Assembly (NCBI GenBank): GCA_007844125.1
Contig: CM017556.1
Location: 23,877,277 to 23,941,276, forward strand
DNA length: 64,000 nucleotides
Origin: Sinonovacula constricta
Lineage: Eukaryota; Mollusca; Bivalvia; Cardiida; Solecurtidae
Direction: 5' to 3'
In this document: positions 34,599 through 41,000 of the stretch, piece by piece
How the letters are laid out: each line of letters starts with the position of its first letter
Position numbering within the stretch: the stretch's first letter is position 1
Notes under the pieces: generated by a model
The model's input: the letters and a program-made list of their open reading frames with translations, nothing else
What the model was told of the DNA's origin: nothing
Databases searched by the model: none
Position numbers and translations under genes: made by a program

Positions 34599-35580
34599 GA
34601 AAAATTAAACTTTCAAATTGTTTAAAAAAAGGTCTTTTTCAAATTGTTCTTGCATTTAATCTAACTTATTATTTTAATTATACAATTATATATCTATGAC
34701 ATAATCTTAATCATTTAATCATGAAATTGATTAACATAAATCTTTGAGCAGATCTTCTAAATGGTATGTGAATTGTCTGTAGGCGAAAAATATCATCAGA
34801 CGACTGCCGCAGGAATTGCCTGAGAAGGAGGAAGAAAGTTCGAAGTCACCCCGCCTCAAAGCACATACGACGCAGGTCGTTAACCAAATAGAAACCCTTG
34901 CAACTACCCAAGGGACTCATACTCAGAAGGAACCCATAGCTCAGAAGGTTCCAGCCAATTCGTCCAGAGTGAACAGTGTCAAGAAAGCTTTTGATGCTAA
35001 ACCAGCAATACCTGCCAAGCAAGAGACTCAGAAGGCTCAAGACACCCACAAACGTGTAACGGAACATGGTGATCACAATGACAGGCCCAATCTACCTACT
35101 ATGAGATCGGGATTAAGTACTGAAAAAAGTTCTGAAAAAACGCCTGAAATGAACACCCGAAAGCCAGTCTATACGGAGGTAAACGAAGAAAAGGTTCATA
35201 CAACAGACGACACTAAGAAAGTGTCCGAGCTACATAAAGCGCCTTCAGCAATTAAGAAAACTCACGAAGTAGCTAAAATATCTTCAGCAAATAGGAAACC
35301 GCCTGAATTACCCAAAGGGACTTCTGCAAAGTCAACACAGGCTAGACAAGCTAGGAATGCTAATTTAGGTGTAAAAGATCTGAACAAAGCATCAAAAATG
35401 TTGGACATACAAGGGAAGCAGTCGCAAATTAATGTGTCTACAACTGAGATGGTCTATGATAAGGCCCGTGTACCAACTGAGAATTCCTCAGCGTCCAGAA
35501 ATGGCTCATCAAATTTTCGTGAAGTAGAAGATCCTTTCCGTGTTAGAGAAAAACTTGTACACTCGGCTTTGAAAAACTAA
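16637..35580 (+). CDS. KY-type pseudo-transglutaminase fused to a dynein-stalk-like domain (10 coding exons, ~1,209 aa)
   Basis: Coding exons: 16637-16741, 19675-20343, 21386-21615, 22386-22515, 24188-25219, 29589-29757, 30546-30835, 31829-31913, 32354-32475 and 34783-35580 (stop TAA). Every intron is GT-AG and every junction phase matches, giving one uninterrupted frame. Predicted order: N-myristoylation-type MGGGSSK; Pro/Ser-rich disorder (~15-255); transglutaminase-like domain (~259-395); KY C-terminal region with PEEFIYRNFPDDENWQLL (~429-446, running to ~720); helical segment (~723-845); a region like the dynein heavy chain microtubule-binding domain (~848-956); basic tail to 1,209. The domain order is read from sequence. 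KY-family proteins act in muscle/cytoskeletal maintenance, but the function here is inference. No transglutaminase triad residue is visible at its usual place. The start is the only in-frame ATG in exon 1; 5' non-coding exons may exist. Joins 1-2 and 5-6 are the least certain. Confidence 0.8.
17145..17340 (+). mobile_element. tRNA-derived SINE, family B (intron 1)
   Basis: GTGGCATAGTGGTAGAGTTG (A box), then CGCGTGGGTTAAAGTCCCG (degenerate B box), then the body ending GGGGTCTTCATCC and AGCTGGACGTCGC. Same family as 12,000-12,172. Confidence 0.7.
18215..18370 (-). mobile_element. tRNA-like SINE fragment, family D (intron 1)
   Basis: Reverse-orientation copy of the 9,425-9,550 element: AAAGAGTATCAAAACTAGGG, then TTAAAATGCTTC, then GGGTTCAAATCCCGG (B box). 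The same tail follows. Confidence 0.6.
18943..19449 (+). mobile_element. MITE-like element, copy 2 (intron 1)
   Basis: Left end AATGTGGTATCATATAGCTT, right end CTATCGGACACCACC... to CACCTTAA. The interior contains the family blocks AAGTCATTG, TAGCTACGCTGCAGAGA, GACGTCGATATCTA and TTGGAAAGAATGAACATTC. Confidence 0.65.
19675..20343 (+). CDS. KY-like gene, exon 2 (Pro/Ser-rich disordered region)
   Basis: 223 codons between TTTATCTGCAG and donor GTATAT, phase 0 at both ends. Composition is low-complexity: many Pro, Ser, Glu and Lys, with stretches such as PILPSSPSTEH, PQLPPPVPVG and PPISPIPELPEE, then a basic RSKRNQLLRQRERREILQ segment. No domain is recognised. Proline-rich pieces could bind SH3/WW-type partners (inference). 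Confidence 0.75.
20732..20800 (+). mobile_element. Short SINE-tail-like sequence (intron 2)
   Basis: TATGACCTATCAAGTGTCGA, then TGTGCCGTAAAAACCCCAAA. It is the same sequence as the A-tailed insertion at 29,171-29,239, which suggests a common retroposon 3' tail. Confidence 0.55.
21386..21615 (+). CDS. KY-like gene, exon 3 (transglutaminase-like domain, first half)
   Basis: 76 codons plus 2 bases, from acceptor TTTAAG to donor GTTCTT. The text DRQKVRAILAWISKQRIGQL, then NGYMQLMQEGKGTFPVLFALLCR, follows the pattern of the KY/transglutaminase-like fold (helix, then the segment before which the nucleophilic Cys sits). There is no Cys at about 313-333; KGTFPVLF occupies the place where G-x-C is normal. 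Confidence 0.8.
21785..22075 (-). mobile_element. tRNA-derived SINE, family C (intron 3)
   Basis: On the + strand: GGGTTTATCGTCCCACCAAC, AGTATTTCAGTTATCTGGAG, TGGCATGATACCACAC, CTTGAGCGTTAGCAAGG, then GGGATCGAACCCGGGGCC. The last is an inverted B box, so the element runs on the - strand. The tRNA-like 5' end is truncated compared with the copy at 29,041. Confidence 0.7.
22386..22515 (+). CDS. KY-like gene, exon 4 (transglutaminase-like domain, second half)
   Basis: One base completing Arg335 plus 43 codons, between TTGTTGCAG and GTTAGT. The core strand motif SWNAVFVDGAWQL aligns with the transglutaminase (H)-x-W-N-x-V-x-x-D-G-x-W motif, with Asn365 where the catalytic His would be. Confidence 0.85.
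23436..23790 (+). repeat. 120-bp tandem repeat, three copies (intron 4)
   Basis: ACAATGTAACCATAAAGTAC occurs at 23,461, 23,581 and 23,701, exactly 120 bp apart, with only a few differences between copies. The unit is a multiple of 3, which keeps a 91-codon frame open. I see no sign that this is coding. Confidence 0.9.
24188..25219 (+). CDS. KY-like gene, exon 5 (end of core, KY C-terminal region)
   Basis: 344 codons between TTTGGCAG and GTAGGA, phase 0 at both ends; the largest exon. It opens with VHTLWVCK, which continues the transglutaminase core; His380 stands where Asp of the V-D-P-x-W motif would be. Then comes DYFIFTKPEEFIYRNFPDD and ENWQLLDEPITLDHF, characteristic of KY-family proteins. 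Beta-rich sequence follows, consistent with the Ig-like C-terminal domains of the family. The 43-bp minisatellite starts almost directly after its donor site. Confidence 0.9.
25230..27635 (+). repeat. 43-bp minisatellite, ~56 units (intron 5)
   Basis: The unit is GTTTATGCTCC, (TA/GG/TG)TGGGGTGTATG, TGTAACGAAACTAAGCTAA. Variation is concentrated at the two bases after GCTCC and at AAGTTTA/AAGGTTA/AGGTTTA. The first unit begins about 10 bp inside the intron. The array ends abruptly at CTAAGCTATTTCC. Confidence 0.95.
28241..28399 (+). repeat. Interspersed repeat copy ending in a G-run (intron 5)
   Basis: Second copy of the element at 10,963-11,112: AAGGACCCTAACTTCGACC, then AGCAGTAAACAGACAAAAT, then CTGGTTGGTATG. 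It ends in a run of about 13 G. Confidence 0.75.
28779..28893 (+). repeat. ~24-bp degenerate tandem repeat (intron 5)
   Basis: About five copies of AACTTAATACACACGAATAT followed by GGC, with small indels (AATAAATACACACG in the fourth). Confidence 0.8.
29041..29430 (-). mobile_element. tRNA-derived SINE, family C, with a nested insertion (intron 5)
   Basis: Same landmarks as 21,785-22,075, but interrupted at GATACCACAC by the 69-bp insertion at 29,171-29,239. It has an inverted B box GGTTCGAGCCCGGGGCC and a longer head region (GACCGGACCTGGTAGTGCAA on the - strand). Confidence 0.75.
29171..29239 (+). mobile_element. 69-bp A-tailed retroposed fragment inside a SINE
   Basis: Flanked by the 10-bp direct repeat GATACCACAC at 29,161-29,170 and 29,240-29,249. 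The insert holds CCGTATGACCTG, GTGTCGGTGTGCCGTAAAAC, CCAAATAAATAAATT and a final run of A. A tail plus target-site duplication is the mark of LINE-driven retroposition. Confidence 0.8.
29589..29757 (+). CDS. KY-like gene, exon 6 (helical segment)
   Basis: 56 codons plus one base, between a CACGATTTTTAG acceptor and donor GTGCGT. Helix-forming, heptad-like sequence: KARDNLRKAMDDG, LTMLEACVNQCLEHGI, ELTAASIKLQLLQCRR. Its final base joins exon 7 to give DLKTALLVNRVDVAEHALER, an uninterrupted helical continuation that supports the junction. Confidence 0.75.
29780..30262 (+). mobile_element. MITE-like element, copy 3 (intron 6)
   Basis: Left end GATGGTCTGCGACACTTTGG is degraded; right end CTGCCGGATACCAATATTTA. 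Interior blocks AAGTCATTG, CCTGCAAAATACTGTTCATT, AACGTCGATATCTA and TTCAAAATCGTCTG are shared with the family. It starts 22 bp downstream of the exon 6 donor. Confidence 0.65.
30546..30835 (+). CDS. KY-like gene, exon 7 (helical segment, start of dynein-MTBD-like region)
   Basis: 290 bases, acceptor ATCACACAG, donor GTGAGT. The acceptor used here is the one that fits the phase of exon 6; the upstream TTTAACAG leads to a stop. After a Lys/Leu-rich helix comes LGHLRKPRSEVQLTAKAMY and LLLGIKERNLT. This resembles the K-P-x-x-V ... A-x-x-x-L-L-G beginning of the dynein stalk microtubule-binding domain. Confidence 0.8.
31432..31705 (-). mobile_element. tRNA-derived SINE, family A (intron 7)
   Basis: Closely similar to 16,205-16,463: GCCGGCATTTTTGCCG, GTGCAGCGACATTTCTATCA, CCCCGAGCGTTA, GGGGTTTGAACCCACGACC (inverted B box), ACCTGAGCTATTGCGGCC (inverted A box). 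No clear target-site duplication. Confidence 0.8.
31829..31913 (+). CDS. KY-like gene, exon 8 (dynein-MTBD-like region)
   Basis: 28 codons plus one base, acceptor TCTTACAG, donor GTATAA. It encodes TWGKLQQLLNDQ then EMARLEKYIDT, corresponding to the W-x-x-A/L-x-x-L-L-x-D ... I segment of dynein stalk domains. An internal GGTACGC could serve as an alternative donor but would lose this match. Confidence 0.75.
32013..32160. repeat. Compound trinucleotide microsatellite (intron 8)
   Basis: (TTG)n, (ATG)n, (ATT)n and (CAT)n follow one another directly. The ATG and CAT blocks are reverse complements of each other, so the tract can fold into a long hairpin. It ends about 195 bp before exon 9. Confidence 0.9.
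32354..32475 (+). CDS. KY-like gene, exon 9 (dynein-MTBD-like region)
   Basis: Two bases plus 40 codons, acceptor TATCTAAGCAG, donor GTATTG. VRDRVRGIL and FSESEIRRIDNTAVAFYRW match the pattern V-x-x-x-V ... F-x-P-E-x-I-x-x-x-S-x-A-x-x-L-x-x-W near the end of the dynein microtubule-binding domain. The phase joins cleanly to exon 10. Confidence 0.8.
32497..33402 (+). mobile_element. MITE-like element, copy 4, with internal insertion (intron 9)
   Basis: Left end TTGAAAGGTGGTATCCGACA at 32,497, 22 bp after the exon 9 donor. The right half (32,990-33,402) has GAGCCACGCTGCATAGTTAG, GACCTTGATATCTA and a degraded end AGTCAGATACAACCTT. About 400 bp of unrelated AT-rich sequence separates the two halves. 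Confidence 0.6.
33405..33904 (-). mobile_element. MITE-like element, copy 5, inverted (intron 9)
   Basis: Inverted relative to copy 4: CATTCCAAATCTATAAATAA, GGTATCGACGTTAGAGCG, AGCTATCTCTGCAGAGTGGC, CAATGACTTCTTTGGTTATT. It ends GTCGGATATCACCTTTAA at 33,904. Copies 4 and 5 form a head-to-head pair. Confidence 0.7.
34547..34599. repeat. (ATT)n microsatellite (intron 9)
   Basis: About 17 uninterrupted ATT units, roughly 185 bp upstream of exon 10. Confidence 0.95.
34783..35580 (+). CDS. KY-like gene, exon 10 (last helix and basic tail)
   Basis: 265 codons and TAA. It begins AKNIIRRLPQELPEKEEE, completing the helix after the W of exon 9. The remainder is low-complexity, rich in Lys, Thr, Ser, Ala and Glu, with loosely repeated (K/R)(A/P)xE(V/L)xK blocks. 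It is presumably disordered; a basic Lys/Thr/Ser tail next to a microtubule-binding module could add electrostatic tubulin affinity (inference). Confidence 0.85.
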   Translation, partial: AKNIIRRLPQELPEKEEESSKSPRLKAHTTQVVNQIETLATTQGTHTQKEPIAQKVPANSSRVNSVKKAFDAKPAIPAKQETQKAQDTHKRVTEHGDHNDRPNLPTMRSGLSTEKSSEKTPEMNTRKPVYTEVNEEKVHTTDDTKKVSELHKAPSAIKKTHEVAKISSANRKPPELPKGTSAKSTQARQARNANLGVKDLNKASKMLDIQGKQSQINVSTTEMVYDKARVPTENSSASRNGSSNFREVEDPFRVREKLVHSALKN

Positions 35581-36730
35581 TTAACACAATGATTATAAAC
35601 TTTCGTACACCATTCATTCTTCATGTTATGTACAACGCATTTCCTTTACAGGCAGTATGTTACTGATTTCTTACACGCAAACCTGCAGGAAAGATGAAAA
35701 TAATCCCAGATTGATCGGCAATGTTAATTTTCATGTACTTTTTGCTCACGGTATTGTCAAAATTATGTTACTCAAGACTAGTTGCATATGGGTTTTTTTT
35801 ACACATTTCTTTATAATAATATTATGTCTTGAAAATTATGCTCTTAAATGTCAAGATAGAACGATTCTTTTGTCGTATTGTTGTCATTGTTGTCGAAGGC
35901 CTGTTAGAACAGATGTATATGTATTTGTGTATTTGTGTGTGTGTGACTAATGAGTAACCTCCCTTAAATAAGTATATTATTATTATGATGATGATTATTA
36001 TTTTTGTTGTTGCTGTTAATATAATGATAATAGTTGTTATTATAATTCAGATAGAAACATTGTCACAGTGGTATCTTTACGAAAAGAAATTGTTAATTTA
36101 TTTAGAAAATCGTTATGATAACAGTGTTTTGACCCCAAATTATCACCCTGACCTGACACATGACTTGTGATTACCAGTAGGCGACATGTTAACTTCATTA
36201 TCACTCACGTGCGACTTATTGCACTGCCTATTACGTGCTCACTTCAGGTCATGCGCAAACGCTTAGCAGATTTAACTGAAAATATTTAAAATAAACATAG
36301 CAAGTAAATTTTACTCTTAGCACTAATTTGTAGTCCTGTTAATTTGAAAGCTTAAATTTACTTCTAATGTAACAAATAAGTATTGTTATATATTTATTTA
36401 ATTATGTATTTTGTTTATGAAAGTGGCAGATAGAAACGATTTACTTAATCAACGACACAAAACCATGCAAACTTTGGAGCTTTTTTTTCTGGTATGTGAA
36501 CGTTGTAACGTTGATATACTCATAGTATTCGATCTTATTTTTGTTATTTTTTGATAATTTCGCTGTAACCAAATTCGTATAAGATTTAACTATATGACGA
36601 ATATATCGAAAATCAAACCTGCCAGGTTCCATTGTATATCAGGTTATCTTTAGGTGCCGTTGATGGCAACAATACTTACTTTCTTTTAGGGGGAGTTGGT
36701 GGGGGGGGGCATTTTACCAGCACAATTATC
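35581..36730. other. Downstream flank of the KY-like gene, no further coding sequence seen
   Basis: AT-rich sequence with only short unrelated frames. The first part is presumably the 3' UTR. Confidence 0.45.
36290..36295 (+). terminator. Candidate polyadenylation signal
   Basis: AATAAA 710 bp downstream of the stop codon of the KY-like gene. It is the first such hexamer I found after the stop; in DNA this AT-rich that is weak evidence. Confidence 0.3.
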
Positions 36731-36732
36731 AA

Positions 36733-36945
36733 TTATGGTCGTATTGTCAACGTCCAGCTAATACCTGGAGTAGGATAAACCCCAGACTTATAACTGGGTA
36801 GAACCACTGACTCATCGCAGGTTGGCTGGAAACCCTCCCCGTATGAAAGTTCTCGCTCTAACCGGGAATCAAAAACACGCTGTATGGGGCTGGGGAGTTA
36901 CAAGTCGGTTACTCTAACCGCTCGTCCACGGGCGCCCAACAAATT
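36733..36945 (-). mobile_element. tRNA-derived SINE, family B (diverged)
   Basis: AACGTCCAGCTAATACCTGG, AAACCCCAGACTTATAA, then CCGGGAATCAAAAACACGC (inverted B-box position). A head GTGGACGAGCGGTTAGAGTA is read on the - strand. It shares the tail with the other family B copies but is more diverged. Confidence 0.6.
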
Positions 36946-37540
36946 TTGTATTCGTTGTCAACAGATATTCTTTAGTGAGAGTCGTTTTTCAATACATTAG
37001 AACATAGTTTTCATAATTGTGTACATGTATACGTGTACATGACGATGCAGGCAATTTGCAAATTTCTATTGCAATGTTAACATTTTACATCCGACCTTAA
37101 GAAAATCATATCTATGTTTATAAAATGAATTATTGAAAAAGCATTCATGTGTTAAATGAATTGCTTTAAGATTGAACTTAATTGTATCGAGTGTGCATGT
37201 TATTAATTAATTTTCATTTGTAAAGCGATTTCTTCATATAGATGAAATAAACATTGTTCAATAAAACCGGTGTTAGAAGATCCGATATATTTTTAGATAT
37301 AAAGGCAAATAAAAGACAGCTATATAACTTTGTTTCCATGTGTTTTATTCTTATAAGTATTATCATGGGCCAATAGCTCCTGACAAGAGCAATTTTTATT
37401 TTACCATGTACAAACACGAATTTATTATAAGTCACGTGACAAAACTTAATGAAGGTTATCTTACTCATCATATCATATTGTCGACAAACAGCCGATTCTT
37501 GACAAAGTATTCACCAATATATGAAAACACAGCATAATAA

Positions 37541-38076
37541 AATGCCACCGTTTTAGGTCCTACTTAATAGTTAAATAAAGTATCACTTTTTTTACAAAAA
37601 ACAGTTTTGACCAGTTTTTCTTTCCATATTCATTTTTGTTACCAGAAAAGATCTTGCAAAATGTTGTTTGTTGGCGTCCTGTTTCCGCGTGAAAAGTAAA
37701 GCTTAACACCCCACAGTACAAAAAGGTATTTCCTATCCGAGCCACGCTGCACAGTTAGCTATTTTTCAACTAAGAAAATCACGCGACATCTTACTTTTTA
37801 TATCACGTTACGTGATCATCCGGGTAGTCAGTTCTGACGTCGATGTCTTTTTTAGATGAAATCCCCATCGTGCTTGTTTATAAATTTGGAAAAAATGGAC
37901 ATTCGTAGCGATATAGTTCGCGATTTGTTTTGTCTAACAAATGAGTCAATGTTATACAGACATTATTTTCACTAAAGTATAAGTCTATTCAGGAATTATG
38001 CAAAAAATGTACAGAACAGGTATCAGATGTTGTTACGTGTGCAAGATATTGACAAGGTGTCGGATACCACCTTTAA
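37541..38076 (+). mobile_element. MITE-like element, copy 6
   Basis: Left end degraded (GCCACCGTTTTAGGTCC); right end GTGTCGGATACCACCTTTAA is intact. Interior blocks are GATCTTGCAAAATGTTG, AGGTATTTCCTATCCGAGCC, ACGCTGCACAGTTAGC and GACGTCGATGTCT. It ends about 25 bp before the 34-bp array. Confidence 0.7.
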
Positions 38077-38099
38077 ATTGTCGAATCGTTAATGTATGA

Positions 38100-41000
38100 G
38101 AGTAACTACTGATAACTCTCTGAGGAAAATGGGAACTAGGTATCTGCCACTCTGCGAGGATGATGGGAACTAGGTATCTTGCTACTCTGCGAGGAGGATG
38201 GGAACTAGGTTTCTGCAACTCTGCGAGGAGGATGGGAACTAGGTATCTGCTACTCTGCGAGGAGGATGGGAACTAGGTTTCTGCAACTCTGCGAGGAGGA
38301 TGTGAACTAGGTATCTGCAACTCTGCGAGGTGGATGTGAACTAGGTATCTGCTACTCTGCGAGGATGATGGGAACTAGGTATCTTGCTACTATGCGAGAA
38401 GGATGGGAACTATGTATCTGCTACTCTGCGAGGATGATGGGAACTAGGTATCTGCTACTCTGCGTGGAGGATGGGAACTAGGTATCTGCCACTCTGCGAG
38501 GATGATGGGAACTAGGTATCTGCTACTCTGCGAGGATGATGGGAACTAGGTATCTGCCACTCTGCGAGGATGATGGGAACTAGGTTTCTGCAACTCTGCG
38601 AGGAGGATGGGAACTAGGTATCTGCTACTCTGCGAGGAGGATGGGAACTAGGTTTCTGCAACTCTGCGAGGAGGATGGGAACTAGGTATCTGCTACTCTG
38701 CGAGGAGGATGGGAATTAGGTTTCTGCAAATCTGCGAGGAGGTTGGGAACTAGGTATCTGCTACTCTGCGAGGAGGATGGGAACTAGGTTTCTGCAACTG
38801 CGAGGAGGTTGGGAACTAGGTCTCTGCTACTCTGCGGGAAGGATGTAATCAAGGTATCTGCTACTCTGCGAGGAGGATGAGAACTAGGTATCTGCTACTC
38901 TGCGAGGAAGATGGGAACTAGGTATCTGCTACTCTGCGAGGAGGATGTGAAGTAGGTTTCTGCAACTCTGCGAGGAGGATGGGAACTAGGTATCTGCAAC
39001 TCTGCGAGGAGGATGTGAACTAGGTATCTGCTACTCTGCGAGGAGGATGGGAACTAGGTATCTGCAACTCTGCGAGGAGGATGTGAACTAGGTATCTGCT
39101 ACTCTGCGAGGAGGATGTGAAGTAGGTTTCTGCAACTCTGCGAGGAGGATGGGAACTAGGTATCTGCAAATCTGCGAGGAGGATGGGAACTAGGTATCTG
39201 CTACTCTGCGAGGAGGATGTGAAGTAGGTTTCTGCAACTCTGCGAGGAGGATGGGAACTAGGTATCTGCAACTCTGCGAGGAGGATGTGAACTAGGTATC
39301 TGCTACTCTGCGAGGAGAATGGGAACTAGGTATCTGCTACTCTGCGAGGAGGATGGGAACTAGGTATCTGCAACTCTGCGAGGAGGATGTGAACTAGGTA
39401 TCTGCAACTCTGCGAGGAGGATGTGAACTAGGTATCTGCTCCTCTGCGAGGAGGATGGGAACTAGGTATCTGCACCTCTGCGAGGAGGATGTAAACTAGG
39501 TATCTGCTACTCTGCGAGGAGGATGGGAACTAGGTATCTGCTACTCTGCGAGGAGGATGGGAACTAGGTATCTGTTACTCTGCGAGGAGGATGGGAACTA
39601 GGTATCTTGCTACTATGCGAGGAGGATGGGAACTAGGTATCTGCTACTCTGCGAGGAGGATGTAAACTAGGTATCTGTTACTCTGCGAGGAGGATGTGAA
39701 CTAGGTATCTTGCTACTCTGCGAGGAGGATGGGAACTAGGTTTCTGCAACTCTGAGAGGAGGATGTGAACTAGGTATCTGCCACTCTGCGAGGTGGATGT
39801 GAACTAGGTATCTGCTACTCTGCGAGGATGATGGGAACTAGGTATCTTGCTACTATGCGAGAAGGACGGGAACTAGGTATCTGCCACTCTGCGAGGATGA
39901 TGGGAACTAGGTATCTGCTACTCTGCGAGGATGATGGGAACTAGGTATCTGCCACTCTGCGAGGATGATGGGAACTAGGTTTCTGCAACTCTGCGAGGAG
40001 GATGGGAACTAGGTATCTGCTACTCTGCGAGGAGGATGGGAACTAGGTTTCTGCAACTCTGCGAGGAGGATGGGAACTAGGTATCTGCTACTCTGCGAGG
40101 TGGATGTGAACTAGGTATCTGCTACTCTGCGAGGTGGATGGGAACTAGGTATCTGCTACTCTGCGAGGAGGATGGGAACTAGGTATCTGCTACTCTGCGA
40201 GGTGGATGTGAACTAGGTATCTGCTACTCTGCGAGGAGGATGGGAACTAGGTATCTGCTACTCTGCGAGGAGGATGGGAACTAGGTATCTGCTACTCTGC
40301 GAGGAGGATGGGAACTAGGTATCTGCTACTCTGCGAGGTGGATGTGAACTAGGTATCTGCTACTCTGCGAGGTGGATGGGAACTAGGTATCTGCTACTCT
40401 GCGAGGTGGATGTGAACTAGGTATCTGCTACTCTGCGAGGTGGATGGGAACTAGGTATCTGCCACTCTGCGAGGTGGATGTGAACTAGGTATCTGCTACT
40501 CTGCGAGGAGGATGGGAACTAGGTATCTGCCACTCTGCGAGGTGGATGTGAACTAGGTATCTGCTACTCTGCGAGGATGATGGGAACTAGGTATCTTGCT
40601 ACTATGCGAGAAGGATGGGAACTAGGTATCTGCCACTCTGCGAGGATGATGGGAACTAGGTATCTGCTACTCTGCGAGGATGATGGGAACTAGGTATCTG
40701 CCACTCTGCGAGGATGATGGGAACTAGGTTTCTGCAACTCTGCGAGGAGGATGGGAACTAGGTACCTGCTACTCTGCGAGGAGGATGGGAATTAGGTTTC
40801 TGCAACTCTGCGAGGAGGTTGGGAACTAGGTATCTGCTACTCTGCGGGAAGGATGTAATCAAGGTATCTGCTACTCTGCGAGGAGGATGGGAACTAGGTA
40901 TCTGCTACTCTGCGAGGAAGATGGGAACTAGGTATCTGCTACTCTGCGAGGAGGATGTGAAGTAGGTTTCTGCAACTCTGCGAGGAGGATGGGAACTAGG

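Noticed and set aside
35657..35950. A 97-codon frame after the KY-like gene
   Set aside because: Hydrophobic AT-rich translation without family resemblance or splice signals; probably 3' UTR.
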